A stretch of DNA of 64,000 nt from Streptomyces sp. man185 (GCA_002551355.1 NTHE01000010.1:1-64000), one strand, 5' to 3'. Positions 48,509 to 59,852 are shown, counted from the stretch's first letter. Notes: generated by a model from the sequence alone, not told the origin. Numbers and translations are program-made.

Positions 48509-48876
48509 CGACGGCGCCCCGCCCCCGACCGGGCCGCGACGACGATCCGGACCGGCTGTACACCCTCACCGGGGGCCGCAGCCGGTCCGACTCCGCCGCC
48601 TTCGACCTGGTGACGCTCGTCGTCGCCGAGTGCGACCCGTCCCCGGGGATGCAGTCCGAGCACGCCGCGATCCTGCGGATGTGCCAGGGCCCCACCGCCG
48701 TCGTCGAAATCGCCGCGAGCCTGAGCCTGCCCGTCAGCATCGTCCGCATCATGCTGTGCGACCTGCTCGACACCGGCCGGATCAGCGCCCGCCACCCCCG
48801 TACAGCCCGTGTCGCGGACCGGCTCCCCGACCCCGACATCCTGGAACAGGTGCTCGTTGGACTCCGCAACCTCTGA
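48505..48876 (+). CDS. cvnC: Conservon DUF742 protein CvnC
   Basis: This is a 123-residue DUF742 protein. The family pattern is RLYTLTGGRS near residue 17-26, FDLVTLVVAE, then a winged-helix-like stretch ILRMCQGPTAVVEIAASLSLPVSIVRIMLCDLL at about 57-89 (position only) and the C-terminal LEQVLVGLRNL. It is thought to link CvnB/CvnD to the sensor; a DNA-binding role has not been shown. It overlaps cvnB by four bases and cvnD by about twenty. Confidence 0.92.
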   Translation: MTTAPRPRPGRDDDPDRLYTLTGGRSRSDSAAFDLVTLVVAECDPSPGMQSEHAAILRMCQGPTAVVEIAASLSLPVSIVRIMLCDLLDTGRISARHPRTARVADRLPDPDILEQVLVGLRNL

Positions 48877-49531
48877 CCGCGCCACCCTGAGCTCCACCGC
48901 CGACAACGGACTCAAGATCGTTGTCGTGGGCGGCTTCGGCGTCGGCAAGACCACCATGGTCCGATCCGTGAGCGAGATCCGTCCGCTCAACACGGAGGAG
49001 ACCATGACCCGCGCGGGCGAGGCCGTCGACGACCTCGACGGCGTCCAGGCCAAGACGTCCACCACGGTGGCGTTCGACTTCGGCCGGATCACGCTCGACG
49101 AACGCTCCGTGCTCTACCTCTTCGGCGCGCCCGGGCAGGAGCGCTTCTGGTTCCTGTGGGACCGGCTGTTCTCCGGCACGCTCGGCGCGGTCGTCCTCGT
49201 CGACACCCGCCGGCTCGCCGACTCCTGGTACGCCATCGACCGCCTGGAGCACCACGGCACGCCCTTCATCGTGGCGTGCAACGACTTCGGCGGCCCGCTC
49301 CACAGCGAGCAGCAGATCCGGGAGGCCCTGGACCTGTCGGAGGACGTACCGCTGGTGGAGTGCGACGCCCGCGACCGCTCCTCCAGCAAGTACGTGCTCA
49401 TCACGCTCGTCGAGCACCTCGCAGCGCTCTCCGCCGCCCGCCTCCAGGCCGCCGGAACGGCCGCCTCCGAGGCGGCCGCCCCCGCAGCGGCCCTGGCGGC
49501 GGCCGGCCCGACCCCGGAGCCCGCCCCGTGA
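48857..49531 (+). CDS. cvnD: Conservon small GTPase CvnD
   Basis: The 224-residue GTP-binding protein resembles eukaryotic-type small GTPases. The P-loop is GGFGVGKTT (about 24-32) and switch II is FGAPGQERFWFLWDRL. ACNDF stands where NKxD is expected, a known feature of the conservon GTPases. The C-terminal Ala-rich tail is probably disordered. I chose the TTG at 48857 (first residues LDSATSDRATL, typical of CvnD), inside the end of cvnC with AACAGGTG ahead. CvnD is expected to switch under control of the roadblock protein CvnB. Confidence 0.9.
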   Translation: MDSATSDRATLSSTADNGLKIVVVGGFGVGKTTMVRSVSEIRPLNTEETMTRAGEAVDDLDGVQAKTSTTVAFDFGRITLDERSVLYLFGAPGQERFWFLWDRLFSGTLGAVVLVDTRRLADSWYAIDRLEHHGTPFIVACNDFGGPLHSEQQIREALDLSEDVPLVECDARDRSSSKYVLITLVEHLAALSAARLQAAGTAASEAAAPAAALAAAGPTPEPAP

Positions 49532-50786
49532 CCACTTTCTCCGGCTGCCCCGTCACCCACACGTCCGTCCCGCTGTCCGGGCCCCGCTTCCAGAGCGACC
49601 CCGTCCAGCTCTACCGGGACCTGCGGCGCGACCACGGGGCGATCGCCCCGGTCGTGCTCGACGGCGACGTACCCGCCTGGCTCGTCCTCGGCTACCGCGA
49701 ACTCCACCAGGTCACCGGCGACCCGGCCCTCTTCAGCCGGGACTCCGACCTGTGGAACCAGTGGGACCGCATCCCCGACGACTGGCCGCTGCTGCCCATG
49801 ATCGGGCGCAAGCAGCCCTCGATCCTCTACACGGTCGGCGAGCGCCACAGCGTCCGCGCCATGATGATCAGCAACGCGCTGGAGGGCGTCGACCCGTTCT
49901 CACTGAAGCGGTACGCGGAGGAGTTCGCGGACGAGCTGATCGACCGCTTCTGCACCAAGGGCTCGGTCGACATCATCGCGGACTACGCCAAGCTGCTGCC
50001 CGCCCTCGTGCTGGCCAGGATCTACGGCTTCTCCGACGAGGAGGCACACCCGCTGGTCGGCGCGATCAACGACATGATCGACGGCCGGGAGCGGGCGCTC
50101 GCCGGACAGCAGCACCTGGGTGTGTCGATGTTCCAGCTCCTGGCGGACAAGCACGCCGAGCCCGGCGACGACGTGGCCACCCGGATGCTCGCGGACGTCG
50201 GCGGGTTCACCGACGAGGAGGTCGCCCAGGACCTCATGGTGATGATGGCGGCCGGTCACCAGCCGACCGCCGACTGGATGGGCAACTCGCTGCGGCTCAT
50301 GCTCACCGACGACCGGTTCGCCGCCTCGCTCTCCGGCGGCCGGCACAGCGTCGCGGAGGCCATGAACGAGGTCCTCTGGGAGGACACCCCGACGCAGAAC
50401 GTGGCCGGCCGCTGGGCCGCCCGCGACACCCACATCGGCGGCCGCCACATCCGCGCCGGCGACCTGCTGCTCCTCGGCCTCGCCGCCGCCAACGGCGACC
50501 CGCAGGTGCGCACCGACGGCTCGACACTGACCGGCGGCAACAACGCCTTCCTCTCCTTCGGCCACGGCGAGCACCGCTGCCCGTTCCCCGCCCAGGAGAC
50601 CGCCGAGGTCATCGCCCGTACCGGCATCGAGGTCCTGCTCGACCGGCTGCCGGACGTGGACCTCGCCGTCCCCGCCGAGCAGCTCACCCGCCGCCCGTCG
50701 CCGTGGCTGCGCGGTCTGACGGACCTGCCGGTGCTCTTCACGCCCACGCCCGCCCTCGGCAGACCCGGAAGCCACGGAGGCCCCGC

Positions 50787-50790
<4 letters not shown>
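49528..50790 (+). CDS. Conservon cytochrome P450, CYP157-like, lacking the ExxR arginine
   Basis: The 420-residue P450 is encoded in a GTGA overlap with cvnD. The heme-binding loop is FLSFGHGEHRCPFPAQE with Cys351. The I-helix reads MMAAGHQPTADW, without the usual AGxxT order. At the K-helix, where all normal P450s have ExxR, this protein has Glu281-Val-Leu-Trp284. Loss of this arginine has been reported for the Streptomyces CYP157 family, which is also found in conservons paired with CYP154. The protein may still fold and bind heme, but its catalytic competence and substrate are unknown. Its four-base overlap with the following P450 gene indicates a functional pair. Confidence 0.88.
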
Positions 50791-53232
<2,442 letters not shown>

Positions 53233-53257
53233 CCCTTCGGCTCTCCGCTGTACGGAG

Positions 53258-53289
53258 ACGGCCCGGCACCCACGTGGGCGCCGGGCCGT
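53258..53289 (+). terminator. Strong terminator after serC
   Basis: ACGGCCCGGC (53258-53267) pairs with its exact complement (53280-53289). The enclosed CCCACGTGGG extends the stem. TTCTGCTT follows. It lies 25 bases past the stop codon. Confidence 0.8.
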
Positions 53290-53390
53290 TCTGCTTCACT
53301 CGGCCGGGCAGCATATGCCGGAAGCGCGATCTTGGGCTGTCCCGCCCTACGATGATGCTCTCGACACCAGCCCATTCCAGGAGGCCCGCA

Positions 53391-54002
53391 ATGTCTGCAG
53401 CAGCAGTCGAGCACCCCTGTGACGGTGAGCCGGAAACGCTGCTGGAAACGGCCAACCGTCTCACCGAGCAGCTTCCGGGGCATCGCGTCGAGATCATCGG
53501 AGGCGTCATCACCGTGGCCCCGCCCGCGGACGGACCGCACGCACGCGCGCTCACCAAGCTCATGCGCCCCTTCATCTTTGCGGGTCTCGACGACGGTGAG
53601 AGCGAAGTACTCCAAGGCGTCGGCCTCTGGCTCCCCGGCGGCCCCCAGGACTTCGCGATCCCCGATCTGGCGATCGTCGATGCCGACTTCGACGAGCACG
53701 TGGCCGCGAACAGCTCCTACGACCCCGCCTGCTTTCGGCTCGTCCTGGAGGTCACCTCCGGGAACTACCAGAACGACCTCCGTAACAAGGTCACCGCCTA
53801 CGCCCAGGCCAAGATCCCGGTGTACGTGATCGTCGACCGCAAGCACGGCCGGCTCCACGTCCTGACCGAACCGCTCCCCGGCGGCTACGACCGCCACGAG
53901 GTCTACGCCCCCGGCCAGGAAGCCCCGCTGCCCGCCTCCATCGGCGCTGAAGTCTCCCTCGACGTCGACGAGATCGTGCGCGCGGGCCGCACCAAGGGCT
54001 GA
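53391..54002 (+). CDS. Uma2-family (DUF820) putative endonuclease
   Basis: The 203-residue protein has the PD-(D/E)xK-like fold pattern of Uma2 proteins: a YEIIGG-type segment (HRVEIIGGVITVAPPADGPH), the Asp motif AIPDLAIVDADF (about 92-103), FRLVLEVTSGNYQNDL with the Glu and Thr of the core, and a Lys in NKVTAYAQAKIPVYVIVD. The family is greatly expanded in Streptomyces and cyanobacteria; its substrate and purpose are unknown. AGGAGG lies 7 bases before the ATG at 53391. It is not in an operon. Confidence 0.85.
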   Translation: MSAAAVEHPCDGEPETLLETANRLTEQLPGHRVEIIGGVITVAPPADGPHARALTKLMRPFIFAGLDDGESEVLQGVGLWLPGGPQDFAIPDLAIVDADFDEHVAANSSYDPACFRLVLEVTSGNYQNDLRNKVTAYAQAKIPVYVIVDRKHGRLHVLTEPLPGGYDRHEVYAPGQEAPLPASIGAEVSLDVDEIVRAGRTKG

Positions 54003-54083
54003 GGACTCCGTCCTACTCCCCCGGCGCGGACGGCCGGCGGGCGCAGGTCGGCTGGGAGGGGCGGCAGGGGATCCCCCTCCCCC

Positions 54084-54815
54084 TCAATTCGCTGTGTCGC
54101 TGTCCCCATCTTCACAGCCGCCACTGACAAGCGGCCTGCGCGCGAGGACGAACCCCTGCGGCGTCCGTTCCGGGAACGGCCCGTCCGTGTCCCTCTCCCG
54201 CCACACCCGGGACACCACCTCCAGGCCCGCATCCCGCAGCAGCTCGGCCACCCGCTCCGGCTGCCGGCGGTGGAAGACGAGCGAGACCTCCTGTCCCAGC
54301 GCTTCCGTCAGCCGCAACGGCTCGTGGCCGACCTGGAAGCCCAGCTGCACATGGCCTCCCGGAGCGAGCACACGGCGGAACTCCGCGAAGACGCGCGGCA
54401 GTTCCGCGTCCGGTACGTGGATCGTCGAGTACCAGGCGAGCAGGCCGCCGAGCGAGGCGTCCGGCAGGCCGAGGGCGAGCATGGAGCCCTCCTCGAAGCG
54501 CAGCCCGGGGTGGTCCTTACGCGCCGCGGCCAGCATCTGAGGGGCGAGGTCGATCCCGAACACGTCGAGCCCCAGGCCGAGTCCGTGCAGGAACCCGGTC
54601 ACCCGGCCCGTGCCGCAGCCGACGTCCGCCAGCGGAAGCCCGCCGCCGTCCTTCGCCACGCGCGCCACGAGTTCGGCGAAGACGGTCAGCAGGCCCCGCT
54701 CCAGCGGCTTGGACGCCAACTCGTCGCGGGTCCAGCTCGCGTATCCCTCGGCGATGGCGTCGTAGGAAGTCCGGGTGGTGTGCAGGAAGCCGGGTGACGG
54801 ATCAGGTGCGGTCAT
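54084..54815 (-). CDS. Class I SAM-dependent methyltransferase
   Basis: This 243-residue UbiE/Methyltransf_11-type enzyme has YDAIAEGYASW near residue 18, motif I LADVGCGTGRVTGFL (about 62-76), the acidic beta-2 end VFGIDLAPQML, and the post-I block FEEGSMLALGLPDASLGGLLAWYSTIH. The substrate is unknown. It is the last gene of the minus-strand run that starts with the YcaC-like hydrolase, 37 bases after the NTF2-like gene, so co-transcription is likely. Confidence 0.85.
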   Translation of the reverse strand: MTAPDPSPGFLHTTRTSYDAIAEGYASWTRDELASKPLERGLLTVFAELVARVAKDGGGLPLADVGCGTGRVTGFLHGLGLGLDVFGIDLAPQMLAAARKDHPGLRFEEGSMLALGLPDASLGGLLAWYSTIHVPDAELPRVFAEFRRVLAPGGHVQLGFQVGHEPLRLTEALGQEVSLVFHRRQPERVAELLRDAGLEVVSRVWRERDTDGPFPERTPQGFVLARRPLVSGGCEDGDSDTAN

Positions 54816-54852
54816 GGCGCACCACCCTAGAGCCCGCCTCCCGCCCCCGGGG

Positions 54853-55242
54853 TCAGACCATCGGGTTGCCGCTGACGGTCGCCCCGGGCAGGACGAGGTT
54901 CTGGGCGACGTCCCAGTGCTCGACGATACGGCCGCCCTCCAGCCGGAAGACGTCGACGATCACGACGGGGTCCGGCGCCCAGCCGTGGACGACGCTGTGG
55001 GTGAAGACGAGGTCGCCCTGCGCCGCGATCCGCTGCGGTTCCCACGAGAAGCCCTCCAGATCCGGGACCGTGGCACGGAGCGTGTCCAGGCCGCTCGGCA
55101 TCCGGGGGCTGTGCTGCACATAGGGCTCGGCCCAGTACCGGTCGAGCGCCGTGAGGTCCTTCTCGGCGAAGAGCTCCCGCATCGCGGTGAGCACGATCTC
55201 GGTGTTGCGCCGGGCCTCGTCCCCTGCGGGACGTTCACTCAT
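54853..55242 (-). CDS. SnoaL/NTF2-like polyketide-cyclase-fold protein
   Basis: The 129-residue single domain shows NTEIVLTAMRELFAEKDLTALDRYWAEPYVQHSP, spanning about residues 13-46 (position only). This is the typical opening of SnoaL-like proteins, followed by DLVFTHSVVHG and VDVFRLEGGRIVEHWDVAQ at the C-terminus. Such proteins include cyclases, isomerases and many of unknown function. I chose ATG 55242, which is 8 bases after GAGGAG. The ATG two codons upstream overlaps the ferredoxin stop but sits too close to the ribosome site. Confidence 0.8.
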   Translation of the reverse strand: MSERPAGDEARRNTEIVLTAMRELFAEKDLTALDRYWAEPYVQHSPRMPSGLDTLRATVPDLEGFSWEPQRIAAQGDLVFTHSVVHGWAPDPVVIVDVFRLEGGRIVEHWDVAQNLVLPGATVSGNPMV

Positions 55243-55244
55243 GA

Positions 55245-55520
55245 TCATGTCTCCTCGGTGATTTCGCGGCGCGTCTCCCCGCCGTCCACGCGTTCGAACT
55301 GCAGCGCACCCGAGGGGCAGCGCCGCACCACGCCGACCAGGCGCTCGGCGTCGGCGCCGTCGGGCCTGATCCACGGGCGCCTGCCGGTGTCGAAGACCTC
55401 CGGCAGACCCCGGACGCACTCGGCGGCGTGCAGGCAGCGCCCGGCCTCGAAGGTCACGGTGATCGACCGGCCCTCGTAGGACTTCTTCTCCTCCGTGCGC
55501 TTCTCCGTACCGTTGCTCAT
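55245..55520 (-). CDS. Fer4_19-type mono-cluster ferredoxin-like protein
   Basis: The 91-residue protein has the divergent 4Fe-4S pattern CLHAAECVRGLPEVFD ... VVRRCPSGAL, plus RRPWIRPDGAD. This matches the small ferredoxins (DUF1271/Fer4_19) that are often encoded beside a YidJ-type acetyltransferase, as here. Only three cysteines are in place within the motif, so the cluster may be 3Fe-4S or have another ligand. GGAGGCAGGG precedes the ATG at 55520. It is probably an electron carrier for an oxidoreductase encoded elsewhere. Confidence 0.85.
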   Translation of the reverse strand: MSNGTEKRTEEKKSYEGRSITVTFEAGRCLHAAECVRGLPEVFDTGRRPWIRPDGADAERLVGVVRRCPSGALQFERVDGGETRREITEET

Positions 55521-55552
55521 CCCTGCCTCCGTCACGGCCGTGCCCGGCCCGT

Positions 55553-55861
55553 TCAGTCGCTGACCCTGCTGCGGGACTGGTACAGCAGGTCCTGATACTC
55601 CGGGTGCCGGGCGATCCACCCGGCGAAGAACGGGCAGGTGGGCAGAACCCGCAGGTTCGCGGCGCGCGCCTCGTCCAGGGCGGTGCGGGCCAGCGCCGAA
55701 CCGATGCCCCTGCCCTCGTACTCCGGTTGGACCTCGGTGTGGAGGAACGCGATGAGTTCCGCCGTACGGAGGTAGTCCGCGAAGCCCGCGACCTCGGACT
55801 CCCCCTCGATCCGGGCCTCGTACCGCTTGGCCTCCGGAACGTCCTTCACTTCGACTGCCAT
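55553..55861 (-). CDS. YidJ-type GNAT acetyltransferase
   Basis: This is a 102-residue minimal N-acetyltransferase. The acetyl-CoA-binding motif is VQPEYEGRGIGSALARTALDEAR (about 47-69, given by position), followed by LRVLPTCPFFAGWIARHPEY. It lacks the N-terminal half of larger GNATs. The family (COG2388) is regularly fused or adjacent to Fer4_19 ferredoxins, which supports the neighbour assignment. The acceptor substrate is unknown. Confidence 0.85.
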   Translation of the reverse strand: MAVEVKDVPEAKRYEARIEGESEVAGFADYLRTAELIAFLHTEVQPEYEGRGIGSALARTALDEARAANLRVLPTCPFFAGWIARHPEYQDLLYQSRSRVSD

Positions 55862-55938
55862 GCCTCTGCCCTCTGTTCGTCCGTCATCCGCACCCGCCCG
55901 GTCGAGGGGGCGCACCGTCATCGTGCCCTCCCCCGGCG

Positions 55939-56595
55939 TCAGGCGGCGCTCCGGGCGTGCCCCGCGAGGAGCTGCGTCTCCCAGGCGAAGGCCACCCCCG
56001 TGGCGCCGCCGTGCTGGGCCTGCACCTCGGCGGCCGCCGGAATGGTCTCCTCGCGGGCCCAGTCGCGCTGCCACTCGCCCATCACGGCCAGCCACGTGAT
56101 CGGCACGACGCCCGCCTGGATCATGCGCCGCACCGCCATGTCGTGGGCCTCGGCCGACACACCCCCGGAGGCGTCGGTGACGGCGTAGACCTCGAACCCC
56201 TCACCCGCCGCCTGGATGGCCGGCATCGCCAGGCAGATCTCCGTCCAGAGCCCGGCGAGGATCAGCTTCCTGCGACCGGTCGCCTCGACGGCATCGACGA
56301 CGCGCTCGTCCTGCCAGGTGTTGATGAAGGTCCGGTCGATCGGCTTCTGCTCCGGGAACACGTCCTGGATGCCCTGGATCAGCAGCCCGCCGCGCTCCTC
56401 CAGGACGGTGGTCAGGATGGTCGGGACGCCGTACGCCTTGGCGGCCTTGGCGAGCCCGACGACGTTGTTGACGACCATCGTCGGCTCATGGCTGTTCAGA
56501 TTGGCGAACTGGAACGGCTGGTGGTCGATCAGCACCAGGACGCTCTCCTCGGGCGTCAGCAGCGCGTCGAGCCCGGCCTTGGTCTGGGTGCTCAT
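55939..56595 (-). CDS. YcaC-like cysteine hydrolase (isochorismatase superfamily)
   Basis: The 218-residue enzyme has the isochorismatase-like fold. The catalytic Asp is in VLVLIDHQPFQF (about residue 24), and the nucleophile Cys lies in AGLWTEICLAMPA (about 117). The Lys expected between them is not easy to place by eye. YcaC-type proteins form large ring assemblies; the physiological substrate is unknown. It is the first gene of a five-gene minus-strand run. Its promoter overlaps a perfect 14-bp inverted repeat next to the divergent MarR gene, so MarR control is very likely. Confidence 0.87.
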   Translation of the reverse strand: MSTQTKAGLDALLTPEESVLVLIDHQPFQFANLNSHEPTMVVNNVVGLAKAAKAYGVPTILTTVLEERGGLLIQGIQDVFPEQKPIDRTFINTWQDERVVDAVEATGRRKLILAGLWTEICLAMPAIQAAGEGFEVYAVTDASGGVSAEAHDMAVRRMIQAGVVPITWLAVMGEWQRDWAREETIPAAAEVQAQHGGATGVAFAWETQLLAGHARSAA

Positions 56596-56656
56596 GGGGT
56601 TCCCCTTCTGGAGCGTCGCGCCCGTGGACCCGGGCGACGACCGGCGTTGCGACACC

Positions 56657-56680
56657 ATGTGGTTGACGTGTCATCCACAT
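56657..56680. promoter_or_regulatory. MarR-type operator 1
   Basis: ATGTGGTTGAC (56657-56667) and GTCATCCACAT (56670-56680) are inverted repeats with 10 of 11 positions paired. The half-site TGGTTGA also occurs in operator 2. Confidence 0.65.
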
Positions 56681-56705
56681 TAGGCAGGAGTGGTTGATGC
56701 GTCAA
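56677..56705 (-). promoter_or_regulatory. Minus-strand promoter of the YcaC-like operon
   Basis: On the minus strand TTGACG (56705-56700) is followed after exactly 17 bases by TAATGT (56682-56677), a near-consensus promoter. It is covered by operator 2 and touches operator 1. Confidence 0.7.
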
Positions 56706-56715
56706 CCACTCCTGC
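56684..56715. promoter_or_regulatory. MarR-type operator 2, perfect 14-bp inverted repeat
   Basis: GCAGGAGTGGTTGA (56684-56697) and its exact complement (56702-56715) flank four bases. It covers the -35 and spacer of the minus-strand promoter, a repressing position. Confidence 0.75.
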
Positions 56716-56786
56716 GGGCGGCAGACTTGCCGCGAGCGCCGAGACTCCGGTGGAGTCGCCCCGGACGGCCTCGCTACGCTCCTTTC

Positions 56787-57251
56787 ATGGACGCACCGCC
56801 GCGCTGGCTGACCTCGGAACAGCAGGCCGCCTGGGACGGCTTCATCCGCATGCAGGAGAAGCTCGTCGGACGGCTCTCCCGCCGGGTCCAGACCGACTCC
56901 CGCATGTCCCCATCCGACTACATCGTGCTGGCCAAACTCACCGAGGCCGGCGGGCGCATGCGCTTCATGGACCTGACCAAACTGGTGGAGTGGGAGAAGA
57001 GCCGCATGTCCCACCAGGTGGCGCGGATGGCCAAGCGCGGGCTGGTCGGCAAGGAGGACTGCCCCGACGACGGACGCGGGGCGTTCATCGTCGCCACGCC
57101 CGCCGGCCGCCGGGCGATCGAGGAGGCCGCGCCCGTGCATGTCGAGCATGTCCGACGGCTGTTCATCGACGCCCTCACCCAGGAGGAACTGGACGCCCTC
57201 GCCCGGATCTCGAACCGCGTCCTCGCCCATCTGGAGAAGCAGCCCGACTGA
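56787..57251 (+). CDS. MarR-family regulator
   Basis: The 154-residue winged-helix protein contains MSPSDYIVLAKLTEAGGRMRFMDLTKLVEWEKSRMSHQVARM, a helix-turn-helix at about 40-81 (position only), followed by the wing KEDCPDDGRGAFIVATPAGRRAI. The single Cys in the wing (KEDCPDD) could sense oxidants. A TACGCT hexamer ends 6 bases before the ATG at 56787 and there is no ribosome site, so the transcript is probably leaderless. It very likely controls itself and the divergent YcaC-like operon through the two dyads. Confidence 0.88.
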   Translation: MDAPPRWLTSEQQAAWDGFIRMQEKLVGRLSRRVQTDSRMSPSDYIVLAKLTEAGGRMRFMDLTKLVEWEKSRMSHQVARMAKRGLVGKEDCPDDGRGAFIVATPAGRRAIEEAAPVHVEHVRRLFIDALTQEELDALARISNRVLAHLEKQPD

Positions 57252-57276
57252 CCGGCCTCCTCCCGGTCACGTCGCC

Positions 57277-57801
57277 CTACGGCATCGGCGCAAGCGTCGC
57301 CCTCGCGGCCCACCGCTGTTCGCCGTCCTCCCACTCCCCGGTCGGCCGGAGCCCCGCCCCCGCCGCCACCGCCGCGGACGCGGCGTGGTCGGGGTGGATG
57401 TGGGCGACGAACTCCCGGACGCCCCCGGCCGAGGCCAGGTGCGCCGCGAGGCCCTCCGCCGCCTCGCGCGCGTAGCCCCGGCCCTGCCACGGCGTCCCGA
57501 CCACCCAGGCGATCTCCGCGCGCGGTCCCCGTACCGTCGCCTGGACGTATCCGGCGAGGCTCCCCTCCCCACGGACCCGGAGCACCCAGTTCCACCAGCG
57601 CTCCCCCGGGTCCGGCGAACCGGCGCACTGACGCTCGTACCGGGACCGCAGCACGGCCGGCTCCGGCGGCTCGCCCCCGGTGAAGACGTACAGCGCGGGG
57701 TCGGCGAGGACGACCGCCATCTCCTCGGCGTACGCCGGATCGAGGGGGAGCGCGTCGAGGCGGGCGGTGGTGAAGGGCGGGGTCGCGGGGGTCGTCGGCA
57801 C
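57277..57801 (-). CDS. GNAT-family N-acetyltransferase (RimJ/RimL type)
   Basis: The 174-residue acetyltransferase opens with the RimJ/L-type FTTARLDALPL and has RWWNWVLRV and the acetyl-CoA-binding stretch VVGTPWQGRGYAREAAEGLAAHL (about 98-120, by position), then HPDHAASAAVAAGAGLRPTG. Members acetylate ribosomal proteins, amino acids or antibiotics; the acceptor is unknown. I set the start at GTG 57801 because TAGGGT (minus strand, 57815-57810) lies 8 bases ahead, as in a leaderless transcript. Confidence 0.85.
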   Translation of the reverse strand: MPTTPATPPFTTARLDALPLDPAYAEEMAVVLADPALYVFTGGEPPEPAVLRSRYERQCAGSPDPGERWWNWVLRVRGEGSLAGYVQATVRGPRAEIAWVVGTPWQGRGYAREAAEGLAAHLASAGGVREFVAHIHPDHAASAAVAAGAGLRPTGEWEDGEQRWAARATLAPMP

Positions 57802-57886
57802 GGTGCCCGACCCTACGTGCTCCGCACCCGCCCCCACCCCCCGCTTCCGGGACTCGGCAGCTCAACGGCGTCACCGGCTCAGTGAC

Positions 57887-58735
57887 TCACCGGCTCAGGC
57901 GCTGGAAGCGGCGGACCGCCAGCGGCAGGAACACCAGCGTGATCGCCAGCGGCCACACCACCGCCAACAACAGGGCGTGCTCCTCGACCCAGGTACCGCC
58001 GCCCGCCACCGGATTGCCGAACAGCTCCCGGGCGGCCGTCGCGGTGGAGGAGATCGGGTTCCAGGCCGCGATCGTGCCCAGCCAGCCCGGCATCAGGGAC
58101 GGTGAGACGAAGGTGCTGGAGATCATGGTGAGGGGGAAGGCGACGGCGTACAGCCCGCCGGCCGCCTCCGGGGTGGGGACCAGCATGCCCAGCCAGACAC
58201 CCACCCAGATCAGGCTGAACCGCAGCAGCAGGAGCAGTCCGAACGCCCCGAGGGCGCCCATCACGCCGCCGTCCGCGCGCCAGCCGATCAGCAGGGCCGT
58301 GGCGGCCAGGATGGTCAGCTCGGCGGCGGCCACCACCAGGTCGGACGCCCCGCGTCCGGAGGCGAACGCGGAGGGGGCCATCGGCATGGACCGGAAGCGG
58401 TCGACGACGCCCCTGGAGGCGTCGGTGACGACGGCCACCGCGGTGTTCATGAAGCCCATGGCCATGGTCATGGCGAACATGCCGGGCATCAGGAACTCCC
58501 GGTAGTCCCCGCCCCCGGGCACCTTCATCGCGCTGCCGAAGATGTATCCGTACAGCAGGACGGAGAGGATCGGGAAGCCCAACTGCCAGACGATCGCCGC
58601 GGGTTGGCGCTGGTACTGGGTGAGGGTGCGGCGGGTGATGTTCCAGCAGTCGGAGATCGCCCAGTAGGCGAGGCCATGGGCGCGGGGCCCGTCCGTCGCC
58701 GCGGGATTCCGTTCGCGTGTGGTCAGGGTGCTCAT
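57887..58735 (-). CDS. ABC-2 type transporter permease (DrrB-like)
   Basis: The 282-residue membrane protein has six hydrophobic segments (about 57-75, 90-112, 140-165, 170-195, 200-222 and 255-275) and the DrrB-family sequence [19 protein letters not shown]. It is the membrane part of a drug-type exporter with the ATPase encoded just upstream; the two genes overlap by ATGA. Related pairs export anthracyclines, glycopeptides or lipids. There is no biosynthetic cluster nearby to suggest a substrate. Confidence 0.9.
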   Translation of the reverse strand: MSTLTTRERNPAATDGPRAHGLAYWAISDCWNITRRTLTQYQRQPAAIVWQLGFPILSVLLYGYIFGSAMKVPGGGDYREFLMPGMFAMTMAMGFMNTAVAVVTDASRGVVDRFRSMPMAPSAFASGRGASDLVVAAAELTILAATALLIGWRADGGVMGALGAFGLLLLLRFSLIWVGVWLGMLVPTPEAAGGLYAVAFPLTMISSTFVSPSLMPGWLGTIAAWNPISSTATAARELFGNPVAGGGTWVEEHALLLAVVWPLAITLVFLPLAVRRFQRLSR

Positions 58736-59790
58736 ACCGCCGCCACCTCCGGGGCGTCGAGGTTCTCGGTGCCATGTCCCGTCAGCCGCAGGAACACGTC
58801 GTCCAGACTCGGCCGGCGCAGCCCGATGTCCTCCACCGCGATGCCGTCGTCCTGGAGACTCCGGGCCACCTCGGTGAGGGCGGCGACCCGGTCGGCGACC
58901 TGGGCGTGCACCCGGCGGGCGGGGACGTCGGTGACGACGAGCCCGCCGCCGGCCACCCGGTCGACGGCGCTCGCCACCGCGGCGAGGTCCCCCGGGTCGG
59001 CGGCCACGACCTCGATGCGGTCGCCGCCGACCCGGTTCTTCAGCGCGTCCGGGGTGTCGTCGGCGATGGCCCGGCCCCGGTCGATGACGGTGATGTGCGA
59101 GGCGAGCCTGTCGGCCTCGTCCAGGTACTGCGTGGTGAGCAGCACGGTCGTACCGCCCGCCACCAGGGCCCGGACCGCGTCCCAGACCTCGCCCCGGCCC
59201 CGCGGGTCGAGTCCGGTCGTCGGCTCGTCGAGGAAGAGCACGTCGGGGGAGAGGATCATCGAGGAGGCGAGGTCGAGCCGTCGCCGCATGCCGCCGCTGT
59301 ACTCCTTGGCGCCCTTGTCGGCCGCCTCGGTCAGGTCGAACCGGTCGAGCAGCTCCCCGGCGCGCTGCCGGGCCCGGCGGTTGCCGAGGTGGAAGAGGCG
59401 GCCGAACATCTCCAGGTTCTGCCGCCCGGTGAGACCCTCGTCGACGGCCGCGTACTGGCCGGTGAGCCCGATCCGGCTCCGTACGCGGCGGGGTTCGCGC
59501 GCCACGTCGAGCCCGGCGACCTCGGCCCGCCCCGCGTCGTACCGCAGCAGGGTGGCGAGGACCCGCACGGCGGTGGTCTTGCCGGCCCCGTTCGGGCCGA
59601 GGAGGCCGTGGACGGTGCCGGGGCGGACGGCGAGGTCGAAGCCGTCGAGCGCCCGCTTCTCCGGCCCGCGCTTCCCCCGGTACCGCTTCACGACGCCTTC
59701 GGCGAACACCGCGTAATCGGACGAGGACCCCGGCGAGGAACCGGACGAGGACCCCGACCCGGCTTGCATCCCGGTTTGGAGCATGGACAT
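58732..59790 (-). CDS. DrrA-like ABC transporter ATP-binding protein
   Basis: This is a 352-residue ATPase of the daunorubicin-resistance type. Walker A is GPNGAGKTT (about 64-72), the signature YSGGMRRR, Walker [13 protein letters not shown], and TTQYLDEAD is the D/H-loop region typical of DrrA. A C-terminal regulatory domain (about 240-345) ends in [15 protein letters not shown], also typical. The first 25 residues are Gly/Ser-rich. The start at ATG 59790 follows a G-rich ribosome site. The 36-bp palindrome about 60-100 bases upstream suggests control by the divergent TetR protein. Confidence 0.92.
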   Translation of the reverse strand: MSMLQTGMQAGSGSSSGSSPGSSSDYAVFAEGVVKRYRGKRGPEKRALDGFDLAVRPGTVHGLLGPNGAGKTTAVRVLATLLRYDAGRAEVAGLDVAREPRRVRSRIGLTGQYAAVDEGLTGRQNLEMFGRLFHLGNRRARQRAGELLDRFDLTEAADKGAKEYSGGMRRRLDLASSMILSPDVLFLDEPTTGLDPRGRGEVWDAVRALVAGGTTVLLTTQYLDEADRLASHITVIDRGRAIADDTPDALKNRVGGDRIEVVAADPGDLAAVASAVDRVAGGGLVVTDVPARRVHAQVADRVAALTEVARSLQDDGIAVEDIGLRRPSLDDVFLRLTGHGTENLDAPEVAAV

Positions 59791-59831
59791 GGCACAACCC
59801 CCTGCTTTCTCCGACTGGCCGAAAGAGAATC

Positions 59832-59844
59832 GAGTACACCGTAC
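59832..59844. promoter_or_regulatory. Additional half-operator next to the exporter promoter
   Basis: GAGTACACCGTAC at 59832-59844 repeats the core of the adjacent 36-bp palindrome, and may be a second, weaker site for the same regulator. Confidence 0.6.
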
Positions 59845-59852
59845 CCCAAACT

